From NCBI GenBank assembly GCA_937139495.1, contig CAKZQC010000027.1, positions 124,001 through 188,000 on the forward strand: a stretch of DNA of 64,000 nt. The letters run 5' to 3'. The position numbers and the translations under genes were made by a program. The stretch is from an uncultured Saprospiraceae bacterium. GTDB lineage: Bacteria; Bacteroidota; Bacteroidia; Chitinophagales; Saprospiraceae. The stretch's first letter is position 1, and every line of letters starts with the position of its first letter. Under the pieces are notes generated by a model. The model saw nothing but the letters and a program-made list of their open reading frames with translations, did no database searches and had not been told where the DNA came from. Below, one piece after another: positions 1-10,590 of the stretch.

Positions 1-1128
1 ATATTGGCAAACAAAGAAGGCTTGAAAGTAGCTGTCATTGTCAATGACATGAGCGAAGTCAATGTAGATGCCAATCTAGTAAAAGACCAAAATGTCCTTT
101 CTCGTACAGAGGAGAAATTAGTAGAAATGAGTAATGGATGCATCTGCTGTACACTCCGAGAAGATTTGATGGTAGAGGTAGAAAAACTAGCAAATGAAGG
201 TCGTTTTGATTATTTGCTTATTGAAAGTACTGGTATCAGCGAGCCTGTACCAGTAGCCCAAACATTTAGTTTTGTTGACGAAGAAAATAATATTGATCTT
301 TCCAAATTTAGTTATATTGATACCATGGTCACAGTTGTTGACTGTTACAACTTCTTCAAAGACTTTGGCACTAATGAATTGTTGAGTGATCGTTCCCTCA
401 CAGATATGGAAGGCGACCACAGAACTATCGTCAATCTTCTGACCGACCAAATAGAATTTGCCAACGTTATCATACTCAATAAAACGGATATGGTAGATGC
501 ACAAACGCTTGGTATTCTCAAAGCTTCTATCCAAAAGCTAAATCCTGATGCTAATATTATTACTTCCAATTTTAGCAAAGTAGATCCAAAATCAATCCTA
601 AATACAAATCTTTTTGATTTTGAAAAAGCTCAAAATTCAGCAGGTTGGCAAAAAGAATTAGAAGGCGGCACACACACACCAGAAACTGAAGAATATGGTA
701 TTTCGTCCTTTGTCTTTAGAGATTCTAAGCCATTCCACCCCGAAAGATTTTGGAAATATATCAATGAAGATTATCCTAGTAATATCATTCGTGCCAAAGG
801 TTTATTTTGGCTAGCATCTCTGCCTAAGCATGTTATCAATTTTAGCCAAGCAGGAGGTTCATCCAGACTCGAAAAAGCTGGTGAATGGTGGGCAAGTATT
901 CCTCTTAGTGACCGAATGACCTACCCTTCCTTTGTTGACTATCAAGAAGAAATAGAAGAAGATTGGGATCCGCAGTGGGGAGATAGAATCAATGAACTGG
1001 TCTTTATTGGGCAAGAATTAGACAAAGAAAAGATAATTGCCGACCTAAAACAATGTTTATTACAAGACGACGAACAACATCTATTTGATAGTGATTACAA
1101 ATTTGTTGATCCTTTTCCTATCAATTAA
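1..1128 (+). CDS. COG0523 (CobW/G3E) GTPase, 5' end outside the window
   Basis: The frame is open through base 1 (first codons read I-L-A-N), so the start and the P-loop region lie upstream; about 375 residues are visible. The metal-binding GCICC motif of COG0523 GTPases is present near residue 46, followed by a base-recognition motif of the NKTD type (LNKTDMVD). The second half resembles the CobW C-terminal domain. Members are cytoplasmic G3E GTPases that deliver metals, often zinc, to client proteins. Without the N-terminus, neither the P-loop nor an upstream Zur site can be checked, so the metal is unknown. The assignment to COG0523 is firm; the metallochaperone role is family knowledge. 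Confidence 0.9.
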   Translation: MLANKEGLKVAVIVNDMSEVNVDANLVKDQNVLSRTEEKLVEMSNGCICCTLREDLMVEVEKLANEGRFDYLLIESTGISEPVPVAQTFSFVDEENNIDLSKFSYIDTMVTVVDCYNFFKDFGTNELLSDRSLTDMEGDHRTIVNLLTDQIEFANVIILNKTDMVDAQTLGILKASIQKLNPDANIITSNFSKVDPKSILNTNLFDFEKAQNSAGWQKELEGGTHTPETEEYGISSFVFRDSKPFHPERFWKYINEDYPSNIIRAKGLFWLASLPKHVINFSQAGGSSRLEKAGEWWASIPLSDRMTYPSFVDYQEEIEEDWDPQWGDRINELVFIGQELDKEKIIADLKQCLLQDDEQHLFDSDYKFVDPFPIN

Positions 1129-1264
1129 TTAGTTATAGTTAAACATCCGATTACATTTATATTCTCTTATAGCGATGTTGTTTTACATGGAAGCTTTGCA
1201 CTACTGCTTTTTGTTATTGAAATACTTCAAAAAATACTATCTTGTGGCAGTACAATGATTCCAT

Positions 1265-2743
<1,479 letters not shown>

Positions 2744-2769
2744 CAAGCCACTAACTTACCTATATTTTT

Positions 2770-2813
2770 GACCGTAGCGATACACTATTATAGTATCGCT
2801 ACGGTCTTTTTTT
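2770..2813 (+). terminator. Rho-independent terminator of eno
   Basis: A 14-bp perfect stem (GACCGTAGCGATAC, 2770-2783, paired with 2793-2806) with a 9-nt loop is followed directly by seven T residues (2807-2813). Confidence 0.9.
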
Positions 2814-2814
2814 G

Positions 2815-2822
2815 TACCTTTG
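2815..2822 (+). promoter_or_regulatory. Candidate -7 box (TACCTTTG) for the ABC transporter genes
   Basis: TACCTTTG matches the Bacteroidota -7 consensus TAnnTTTG and lies 47 nt before the chosen start at 2869. It begins 2 nt after the T-run of the eno terminator. No good TTTG -33 box is present at normal spacing, because that position falls inside the terminator stem. Confidence 0.45.
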
Positions 2823-2868
2823 CGACTTATTAGGAACTGGTATTCGGTCCTATTCAAACTTCTATTTT

Positions 2869-4014
2869 ATGCGTTATTGTTATTACTTTATTTTCATTAT
2901 TGCCATCTTTCTACTCGTAGGCTGTCAAGCAGAACAACCGACCGAAAAGCCAACACCCACTACCGAAAAAGCCGTCAATATTCCGCTACGGTATGCTACT
3001 AATTTTACGGTAGAAAAAATAGGCAAAAATACCCTACTACACATAAAATCGCCTTGGAAAGATGCCGCAGAAGGGAAACAATATCTGCTTTATCCCAAAG
3101 ATAGTCCTACTCCTAAAGGTTATCCCAATGCAACCAAAATTGGCGTGCCTGTTTCCAGAATTATTTGTACAAGTACTGTTGATATTGCTTTTTTAGATGC
3201 ACTAGGAGCAAGTGACAAAATTGTAGCGATTTCCAACGGCAGTTATGTTTATAATCCAACGATTAGAACCGCTTTGGCAGAACAAAAAATAGTAGAAATC
3301 GGTGGCAACAATACCATTGATTACGAACGAGCATTGACCACCAATCCAGATTTGGCTTTTATTTATAGTATCAATGCCAAAAACGATTATCAAAAATTTG
3401 AAGAGCTTGGCATTCCAACTGTTTTCATGTCTGATTTCATGGAAAAAACACCTTTGGGTAGAACCGAATGGTTATATTTTGTGGCTCACTTTGTAGGGCT
3501 TGAGCAGCAAGCTGCATTATTATTGGATACCATCCAAATGGATTACAATAGAATCAAAAGCATGGCTCAAATGGCACCAGAACGACCGACGGTGTTGACA
3601 GGAGCGGTCTATGAAGGAACTTGGTATGTAGCAGGTGGCAAGAGCCTAATGGCTCAATTGATTGCCGATGCTGGTGGCAATTATTTGTGGGCAGACAACA
3701 CCGAACTGAGTGGTGTTCCACTTGATTTTGAAGCCGTTTATCCCAAAGCACTCACCGCCAATATTTGGATCAATATGTTTAGCTATACCAAACAAAAAGA
3801 CTTATTGGCGAGCGACAGTCGTTATCAAGAGTTCACCGCCGTAAAAAATGGTCGTGTCTATAATTACTTCAAGCGTGCTACGCCCGAAGGCGGTTCTGAT
3901 ATGTTTGAATCGGCTATCGTACACCCCGAAATCTTGCTACAAGATTTGAACTTAATTTTCAGTAAGATTGCCCCTCAACCTACTGCTTTATATTATTATC
4001 AAGAAGTTGATTAA
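2869..4014 (+). CDS. Substrate-binding lipoprotein of a BtuF/FhuD-type ABC importer
   Basis: A 381-residue lipoprotein. The frame is open further upstream from a TTG at 2812, but ATG 2869 gives a proper lipoprotein signal (hydrophobic FIFIIAIFLLVGC lipobox), so I chose it. The mature part has the class III binding-protein pattern: VSRIICTSTVDIAFLDALGA, a first lobe ending near the segment PDLAFIYS, a long connecting helix and a second lobe with VLTGAVYEGTWYVAGG. Such proteins deliver ferric siderophores, heme or cobalamin to FecCD-type permeases. The stop overlaps the next start (TAATG), so the two are translationally coupled. The substrate cannot be told from sequence. Confidence 0.85.
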   Translation: MRYCYYFIFIIAIFLLVGCQAEQPTEKPTPTTEKAVNIPLRYATNFTVEKIGKNTLLHIKSPWKDAAEGKQYLLYPKDSPTPKGYPNATKIGVPVSRIICTSTVDIAFLDALGASDKIVAISNGSYVYNPTIRTALAEQKIVEIGGNNTIDYERALTTNPDLAFIYSINAKNDYQKFEELGIPTVFMSDFMEKTPLGRTEWLYFVAHFVGLEQQAALLLDTIQMDYNRIKSMAQMAPERPTVLTGAVYEGTWYVAGGKSLMAQLIADAGGNYLWADNTELSGVPLDFEAVYPKALTANIWINMFSYTKQKDLLASDSRYQEFTAVKNGRVYNYFKRATPEGGSDMFESAIVHPEILLQDLNLIFSKIAPQPTALYYYQEVD

Positions 4015-5024
4015 TGAGCTTATTATTCAAATATCTATTTTTAGGCGGTCTGCTATTTTCCTTAATGACTTTGCACTTGCTTTGGGGCTCTGTCTCTATG
4101 ACGCTGCCCGATATTGCAGCGGCTTTATTCGGCTATTCAGAGCAGCAACAAGATGTATTGATTGTCTGGAATTTCAGACTGCCCAAAATTTTGACAACGA
4201 TTATTGCAGGAGCTAGTTTGTCGATAAGCGGTTTATTGATGCAAACTTTTTTTCGCAATCCCGTGGCAGGTCCTTTTGTGCTAGGCATTAGCTCTGGAGC
4301 GAGTCTGGGTGTAGCGGTCTTATTATTAGCTTCTGGTTGGTTAGCTAGCTGGGGAATTAGTTTTTCGGGTGCTTGGGGCATGGTCATTATGTCGATGCTG
4401 GGCGCAGGAAGTGTACTTGGGGTTTTACTGTTGGTTTCTTATCGCATCAAGGACATCAATACCTTATTGATACTCGGACTTATGTTTGGGAGTGCCACAG
4501 GAGCGATTGTTACTTTATTGCAATACTTTAGCAACCAGCAAGATTTGCAACAGTTTGTTTTTTGGTCAATGGGTAGCCTTACCGCTGTCACCTGGCAAGA
4601 ACTAGCCGTTTTGCTACCCGTTTGTAGCCTTGCTATTTTTCTATCTTTTGGACTGAGCAAGACGCTTGATAGTTTGCTGCTAGGCGAAGCCTATGCTTTG
4701 AGTATGGGCGTACCTGTCAAGCAGGCACAACGAGCCATAGTTGGACTCACCGCTGTACTCGCAGGAAGTGTTACCGCCTTTTGTGGTCCGATTGCTTTTG
4801 TAGGAATTGCTGTTCCTCATTTGAGTAGAATGCTATTTCGCACGCATCGCCATTTGATATTATTAAGCGGCTCAGCTTTGCTAGGAATGATAACTTTGTT
4901 ATTTTGCCAACTGCTAGCCCAATTACCAGGTTCTAGCCAAATATTACCCATCAATGTGATGACTTCTTTTATGGGCGCACCGATGGTTGTTTGGATTATT
5001 TTGAGAAAAAAAAGTAGTATCTAA
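4014..5024 (+). CDS. FecCD-family ABC transporter permease
   Basis: A 336-residue polytopic inner-membrane protein of the iron/cobalamin (FecCD/BtuC) permease family. The N-terminal helix and the conserved LPKILTTIIAGASLSISG (LRLPR-equivalent) segment are visible. They are followed by the QTFFRNPVAGPFVLGISSGA motif, and near the C-terminus by CGPIAFVGIAVPHLSRM, the loop that contacts the ATPase. The start overlaps the stop of the binding-protein gene by one base. No ATPase gene follows; the next gene is lnt. The ATPase must be encoded elsewhere or has been lost. Confidence 0.92.
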   Translation: MSLLFKYLFLGGLLFSLMTLHLLWGSVSMTLPDIAAALFGYSEQQQDVLIVWNFRLPKILTTIIAGASLSISGLLMQTFFRNPVAGPFVLGISSGASLGVAVLLLASGWLASWGISFSGAWGMVIMSMLGAGSVLGVLLLVSYRIKDINTLLILGLMFGSATGAIVTLLQYFSNQQDLQQFVFWSMGSLTAVTWQELAVLLPVCSLAIFLSFGLSKTLDSLLLGEAYALSMGVPVKQAQRAIVGLTAVLAGSVTAFCGPIAFVGIAVPHLSRMLFRTHRHLILLSGSALLGMITLLFCQLLAQLPGSSQILPINVMTSFMGAPMVVWIILRKKSSI

Positions 5025-5131
5025 TGACTAGAATCACCCCGTCCAAAGTCCAATTTTTGACACTAAAAAAGCAACACTATTTCAAATTTTCAGTTTCGAC
5101 TTCAGACTTTCAACACTATAACCTATAATTT

Positions 5132-6934
5132 ATGAATTGGAGTACCCAAAAAACAGGCATCGCTAGACTCGTAGGAGCTGCTCTATGTATGATTGCTGCT
5201 ATGCTAATAGCCCTCGACATGACGTCCTTGATGGAGCAAGAGGAGCTGTGGACACAACAGCCACTTTGGTTTTGGTTATCCGTTTGGGGAGCTATTTTAT
5301 TGCTCTTCGGGGGCAAAATCACGACGCTACCACAACCTTGGAAACTCTTAGGTGCAAGCTTGCTTTCTGGTGTACTGCTGGCAGGCGGATTTATGCCCAT
5401 GCCGACTTTTTTCTTATCCTTCGTAGCTTTTGTACCGCTGCTTTGGGCAGAACGCAAAGTCGCTGCGGCAAGAGAAAAAGCCTCCAAATGGACTATTTTC
5501 AAACTTGCTTTTTGTACCTTTTTCACTTGGAATTTGCTGAGTACTTGGTGGATACAAAACAGCTCTTTCCCTGCTGGCATCTTTGGAAATACACTCAACG
5601 CCATTTTCATGTGTATTCCTTTTGTGTTCTATCACATCACACACAAACGACTGGGCGTACGAGCTGCCAATTGGGGACTGATTGGTTATTGGCTCACCTT
5701 CGAACTCGGACACTTAAACTGGGATTTGTCTTGGCCTTGGCTTACCTTAGGCAATAGTTTCGCTCACCTACCAAGTATTGTACAATGGTACGAATATACA
5801 GGCGTATTTGGCGGAAGCCTCTGGATATTAGGTGCCAATTTGTACTTAATAAATTTATTATGCAATAGTCCAGAAAGAAAATCAACAAAGGCTATTATTG
5901 CCCGTATGGCAATGCTTATTTTACTGCCTATTAGTGTATCCCTCGCCTTGTATTACAGCTATGATACCACAGCAGGCGAAGCCGTAGAAGTAGTAGCCGT
6001 ACAACCTAACTACGAGCCACATTATCGTAAGTTTAGCACTTCCACAACTGCCAAAATAGAAGACCATCAAACACTAGCCAAAAAGTACCTTACGGACAAG
6101 ACGGATTATCTAATTTTTCCAGAGACCTCCTTCAATTATAGCGATAGCAGTAATATCAGCCGCAGCTCCATTACACGAAATTTTCGGACATTTATAGCCG
6201 ACTATCCTAAACTTAATTTGGTAATGGGCATTTCTTCTTATAGAGAGTATGATGCACTGGAGGAAAAGCCTCTAAATGTTTCGGAGCGTTGTCACAATGG
6301 ACGTTGTCGTTATTTCAATTTTCACAATGCCGCTATTCAAATTAACAATACAGCCGAGGATATACCTTATTATGTCAAATCAAAATTGGTACCCGGTGCC
6401 GAAATTATGCCCTTTATTGGAGGAGTTCCTTTCTTCAAAAATCTAATCTTAGATTTGGGAGGTATTTCGGGGACAGGATTGAGTACACAAGCAGAACGAG
6501 CTGTTTTTACTTCTGCAAATGGTGTCGTCGCTCCTTTGATTTGCTATGAGTCTATTTATGGCGGTTTTGTAACGGATTACACCAAAAAAGGAGCAGAAAT
6601 ATTTTTTGTATTGACTAATGATGGTTGGTGGGGCGACACTTGGGGACAACAACAACACCTGCATTTGTCTCGTTTGCGTGCCATAGAAAACCGCAGAGAT
6701 GTGGTGCGTGCTGCCAATTCTGGCACCAGTTGTATCATCAATGCTAGAGGCGATGTATTGCAAGCCACCAATTATAATGAAGCGACGGCATTGCGAGGGA
6801 CAGCCCATTTGCATCAAGAAAAAACGTTTTATGTACAGTATGGCAATTTGATAGGACGTGTTTCTATCTTATTATCTGCTTGGTTTTTAGTGACGATGCT
6901 CGCCAATGTAGCACAACTGAAAAGAAAAAATTAA
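5132..6934 (+). CDS. lnt: Apolipoprotein N-acyltransferase
   Basis: An integral inner-membrane enzyme of 600 residues that adds the third acyl chain to lipoproteins, in keeping with the many lipoproteins in this window. The N-terminal third holds several TM helices, and residues roughly 280-560 form the periplasmic nitrilase-like domain. The catalytic triad can be read: Glu in LIFPETSF, Lys in YVKSKLVPGAEIMPF and Cys in APLICYESIYG. NDGWWGDTWGQ and RAIENRRDVVRAANSG are typical Lnt motifs. A short AT-rich gap separates it from the permease gene. Confidence 0.95.
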   Translation: MNWSTQKTGIARLVGAALCMIAAMLIALDMTSLMEQEELWTQQPLWFWLSVWGAILLLFGGKITTLPQPWKLLGASLLSGVLLAGGFMPMPTFFLSFVAFVPLLWAERKVAAAREKASKWTIFKLAFCTFFTWNLLSTWWIQNSSFPAGIFGNTLNAIFMCIPFVFYHITHKRLGVRAANWGLIGYWLTFELGHLNWDLSWPWLTLGNSFAHLPSIVQWYEYTGVFGGSLWILGANLYLINLLCNSPERKSTKAIIARMAMLILLPISVSLALYYSYDTTAGEAVEVVAVQPNYEPHYRKFSTSTTAKIEDHQTLAKKYLTDKTDYLIFPETSFNYSDSSNISRSSITRNFRTFIADYPKLNLVMGISSYREYDALEEKPLNVSERCHNGRCRYFNFHNAAIQINNTAEDIPYYVKSKLVPGAEIMPFIGGVPFFKNLILDLGGISGTGLSTQAERAVFTSANGVVAPLICYESIYGGFVTDYTKKGAEIFFVLTNDGWWGDTWGQQQHLHLSRLRAIENRRDVVRAANSGTSCIINARGDVLQATNYNEATALRGTAHLHQEKTFYVQYGNLIGRVSILLSAWFLVTMLANVAQLKRKN

Positions 6935-7073
6935 AAACCTCTACTGTTTAGACATACTCTTAGTGTTGCGTCTAATCAAACCGCTTTGCTGTTAGATACT
7001 AGACTTCCTACAGTAGCTTGGCAAAATAAAGTAATTCATTGCCCTATAAGGGTAACATAAATAATAGAAAATC

Positions 7074-7835
7074 ATGGCTTGGATAAAAAAAACGTTTAAA
7101 TTTTTGGGAATATTACTTGGCATTTTATTGGTAGCAGCCGTTGCTATTTATTTTATTTACAACGAGCCATTACCAGAAGTCAAAAAAGGAGAAGATGCCT
7201 CCGACTTAGTCGAAAAAATACAAAAAGCCATCAATCAGACGGCTTGGGACAATACTCATTTTGTAGAGTGGTCATTTAGAGGCGATCATCATTATATTTG
7301 GGACAAACAACGTCATTTGGTATCCGTCAAGTGGGGCGAAAATACGGTATTGCTTAACGCCAATAACAAAACAGGCGTTGTCTATCAAGATTCGGTTAAA
7401 CTCCAAGACCGAGGTCAAATCAATGAATTGGTCAATACCGCCTACACCTATTTTATCAATGATGCTTTTTGGTTCAATGCTCCTGCTCAAATCGCTGGCG
7501 ATGACCGCAAATTGGAAGTAGTAAAAATGCCTGACAGTACCAATGCGTTATTAGTCACCTATCTTTCTGGTGGGGTTACTCCGGGAGATTCTTACCTTTG
7601 GATTTTGGACGAAACGGGATTGCCAAAGGCATGGAAAATGTGGACAAGTATTATTCCCGTAGGTGGTATCGAAACTTCGTGGGAAGAATGGACAACCTTA
7701 TCGACTGGTGCCAAAGTAGCCACCAAACACGACGGTGGTATGCTCCAAATTCCTATCGAGAATATCAAAGCCTATCAGACGATGGAAGAAGGAAAATGGC
7801 AAAATGATATTTTTGCAGAATTGGTCAACCAATAA
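7074..7835 (+). CDS. Membrane-anchored protein of unknown function
   Basis: Not recognised with certainty. The 253-residue protein has an N-terminal TM helix (residues about 9-28, FLGILLGILLVAAVAIYFIY) that would anchor a periplasmic domain rich in Trp and short beta segments (WSFRGDHHYIWDKQRHLVSV; LWILDETGLPKAWKMW). The pattern recalls beta-rich LolA/LolB-like folds, but this is only an impression. It is transcribed alone and followed by a strong terminator. Confidence 0.75.
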   Translation: MAWIKKTFKFLGILLGILLVAAVAIYFIYNEPLPEVKKGEDASDLVEKIQKAINQTAWDNTHFVEWSFRGDHHYIWDKQRHLVSVKWGENTVLLNANNKTGVVYQDSVKLQDRGQINELVNTAYTYFINDAFWFNAPAQIAGDDRKLEVVKMPDSTNALLVTYLSGGVTPGDSYLWILDETGLPKAWKMWTSIIPVGGIETSWEEWTTLSTGAKVATKHDGGMLQIPIENIKAYQTMEEGKWQNDIFAELVNQ

Positions 7836-7840
7836 ATTCT

Positions 7841-7885
7841 ATGATGTCCCATTTAACCCTGTTAAATGGGACATCATTCTTTCTT
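7841..7885 (+). terminator. Terminator after the 7074-7835 gene
   Basis: A 17-bp perfect stem (ATGATGTCCCATTTAAC, 7841-7857, with 7861-7877) and a 3-nt loop are followed by the T-rich TCTTTCTT. Confidence 0.85.
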
Positions 7886-7901
7886 ATCGGTATTTTTCAC
7901 C

Positions 7902-8018
7902 TTAGTACGGGACAAAACACTATTCTTAACGAGGTGCTAAGCACTTTGAAAGTGCTTAGCACCTTATTTGGAGGTTAAACAATGCCTTGGCTATAACTTA
8001 ACTTTTGTCCTGTACTTA
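7902..8018. mobile_element. Non-autonomous IS4-type element (MITE), copy 1
   Basis: 117 bp bounded by TTAGTACGGGACAAAA and TTTTGTCCTGTACTTA, the same termini as the IS4-family element at 46248-47433. The centre holds a 16-bp perfect stem (AGGTGCTAAGCACTTT at 7932-7947, paired with 7949-7964). It encodes nothing. It sits between the convergent 7074-7835 gene and the subtilase gene. No exact target-site duplication was found. Confidence 0.75.
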
Positions 8019-8034
8019 GATTTTTTTGCAGTAA

Positions 8035-10299
8035 TTACTCCAATATAATCACTTGTTGCACTTGGTTCGGTTCTCCTTTTTCAGTCAATACAACAAAATA
8101 ACTACCTGTTGGTAAATCACCTTTTTGCCAACTAATACTACCTTCTTTTTGAGTTAATACTTGACGATAAACCACCTGACCAATGGCATTATAGATTTGT
8201 AACTTTGCTGAATTGTTAGCTACCTGCAATTGATATTGAATCAATAAATTATTGTTTGTTGGATTGGGACTACAAATCAAACTTTTTTGTTTGTTTCTCA
8301 ATACCGTTTGAGAACTAATCACATAGCCACAAGAACTATCGGCTACGGTTGCCAATGGATTGTAATTTGCCGCAAGGCTATCCACGCAACCATAAATAAG
8401 GCAAGATTTGACTAGCTCATAGACATCAAGTTTCCCATGTCCCCAATCTTTGTTGGGCAACTGTAAGCCCTGCACAAAAACAAAGGAATCTACTCTAGCA
8501 GATTCGCGCAAAGCTCGTTGTATATCAGCCGTATTTGCATAGGGTTTGCACTGCAAATACAAAGCAATAGCCCCTGCTACCATTGGCGCAGACATAGAAG
8601 TACCTCTATTGGTGGCATGCCAGCCGTCTTCATTCAGTCGGGTGTTTCCTACTTGGCGATAAGCCTGCAAGGTACTAAGAGAAAAAGCAGATAAAACTTG
8701 TCCCCCTGGGGCGGTAATATCAGGCTTCTGGAGTCCTGTACGAGTCGGACCAAGGCTCGAAAAAGCCGCTATGCCCAACTTAGGAAAACCCGCCGTACCC
8801 AAGTAAGCGGTATCGCCATTGTAGTTCACATGATAATCTCTATTTTGATACGCTCCTACGGTCACTACTTGTGGCAAAGTCGTCCAATAACCAACGATAC
8901 TTTGCAAGCTATCAGGATTTTGATAGGTCGATAAAGTGGTATTTTTAAGCATGCGAGAAGTACCTGTCAGTTCTGGGTGACTCCAAACATCATATTTGCC
9001 TGTTCCTGTCGTTGTCAATTGCCAAATACCATGGTCGGTCGCCGACCCAATACGAATATAAACCTCGTAAGCATCAGCGTATTGATCGACAAAAATATCA
9101 AGCGTAACAGCTTGTCCATTGCTATCATAAAACAAAACTTGTTGCTGCTGTGCTACTTGCTGATTGCTAAAATTAAAATCTTTTAGCACATTATAAATAG
9201 CCGTTTGTGCAAGTTGCTGCTGCGTGCTGGCATCTAACAACTGCAATGAAAAATCTACTTGATGAAAATCTGCCGTATCGGCAAACATCGAAAAATGTGT
9301 ATAATAATGGTTGGCAGTCTTCACAAACCATGTTTTGGTCGTACTGTTTTCCAAATTAGCTTGCAAGTGCATCGCGTACGCTCTAGCGTTTCCGCCTGCT
9401 TGCACCAATGCCCGACCACCTTTGGCGTCCAGCATATTGGCTATCAATTGTGCGTACAAATCTTTGGAATCATGCCCACTAGTATAGCTGCCCACACTCG
9501 AATTGACGACGCAAGCCTGCCCTGTTCGGTCTGCCTCTCTAAACAAATAATGCAAACCATCTACAAAGCTGCTCAAAAAATCGGTACTCTGCACATTGAC
9601 AACTGCTAAATCAGCCTGTGGTGCAATCCCTACAAATTTGCCCGACGCCAAGCCATTGCCGCCTGCGGTACCTAGTACGTGCGAGCCGTGGTCACCTGCT
9701 TGATGGCTACACTGATAGATATTAATGGCACTGCTATCCCAGCTTGCACCATAGCCAAAATAAGATTCAAAATAGTTGCGGTCTGTGGATTCTTGATCCC
9801 AAAGTTTCATGATACGAGTACGGTTATCGGCTGTTCTGAAATCGGGGTGCAGCCACTCAATTCCATCGTCTATCATACCCAACAGCACGCCTTCTCCTTG
9901 GTAGCCTTGCGGCAATACGCCACCGCCTGCATGAGCTGCCCAAGCATTATTATTCGTCAACATAGCAGAATCTTCCGTATATGTCAACTGGTGCATCACT
10001 ACTTTTTTGACTTCGATACGTCGAATATAAGGGCTTTTTGTTAGCTGTTCGATAGTAGCCAAGGAGACATAAACAGAGGCTATATCTTTAATGCCATATT
10101 TATACTGTGCTTGATTATCCAATTCTATTGCTTGTGCAATATAAGACAAGTCACCTTGTACCAAAGCGTGTACATACGTCGTATTTTGTTGTAATACAGG
10201 CGTTTCTTGAAGCTGAATATAGAGGTCTATATTCGTCTTAGAAGATTGCCCGTAGGCAAATTGTATCCATAATAAGCAACATAAAAAACAGCCTTTCAT
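8035..10299 (-). CDS. Secreted subtilisin-family (S8) protease with T9SS sorting domain
   Basis: The ATG at 10299 is preferred over an upstream GTG because it gives a compact signal peptide (MKGCFLCCLLWIQFAYG). The catalytic triad of subtilases can be read: Asp in LGMIDDGIEWLHPDF, His in DHGSHVLGTAGG and Ser in GTSMSAPMVAGAIA. A segment of about 200 residues between His and Ser forms an inserted beta-rich domain. The C-terminus has a Cys motif (CVDSLAANYNP) and then a type A T9SS sorting domain (ICSPNPTNN, LQIYNAIGQVV, LPTGSYFVVL). The protease should therefore be exported by Sec and moved to the surface or medium by the type IX system. Confidence 0.93.
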   Translation of the reverse strand: MKGCFLCCLLWIQFAYGQSSKTNIDLYIQLQETPVLQQNTTYVHALVQGDLSYIAQAIELDNQAQYKYGIKDIASVYVSLATIEQLTKSPYIRRIEVKKVVMHQLTYTEDSAMLTNNNAWAAHAGGGVLPQGYQGEGVLLGMIDDGIEWLHPDFRTADNRTRIMKLWDQESTDRNYFESYFGYGASWDSSAINIYQCSHQAGDHGSHVLGTAGGNGLASGKFVGIAPQADLAVVNVQSTDFLSSFVDGLHYLFREADRTGQACVVNSSVGSYTSGHDSKDLYAQLIANMLDAKGGRALVQAGGNARAYAMHLQANLENSTTKTWFVKTANHYYTHFSMFADTADFHQVDFSLQLLDASTQQQLAQTAIYNVLKDFNFSNQQVAQQQQVLFYDSNGQAVTLDIFVDQYADAYEVYIRIGSATDHGIWQLTTTGTGKYDVWSHPELTGTSRMLKNTTLSTYQNPDSLQSIVGYWTTLPQVVTVGAYQNRDYHVNYNGDTAYLGTAGFPKLGIAAFSSLGPTRTGLQKPDITAPGGQVLSAFSLSTLQAYRQVGNTRLNEDGWHATNRGTSMSAPMVAGAIALYLQCKPYANTADIQRALRESARVDSFVFVQGLQLPNKDWGHGKLDVYELVKSCLIYGCVDSLAANYNPLATVADSSCGYVISSQTVLRNKQKSLICSPNPTNNNLLIQYQLQVANNSAKLQIYNAIGQVVYRQVLTQKEGSISWQKGDLPTGSYFVVLTEKGEPNQVQQVIILE

Positions 10300-10590
10300 T
10301 CTGTGATATTTTAAAAAAAACACTACTACGAAGCCATCTATTATTTTAGACTAACTCTAAATAATCAAATCGACTAACTAAGTGGTTAATTTGTAGGAAA
10401 AATGCCTTATTTTGTCGGCTGCTATACGACTTAAAACCTATACCAATACAAATCAAGGTTGTTTAAAGCCGATTTTTTTGCTATTTTATTGTACTTTTAC
10501 AGGAAGTAGTCACAGCATTTTTTTTATTCCATAAATTATAGTAAAATACTACTTCGTTAGCTTGCCTAATTTACAAAAAATCAATTGACA

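Noticed and set aside
5185-5757. 190-codon ORF in another frame inside lnt
   Set aside because: It overlaps the Lnt TM and catalytic region in a second frame and has no recognisable motif.
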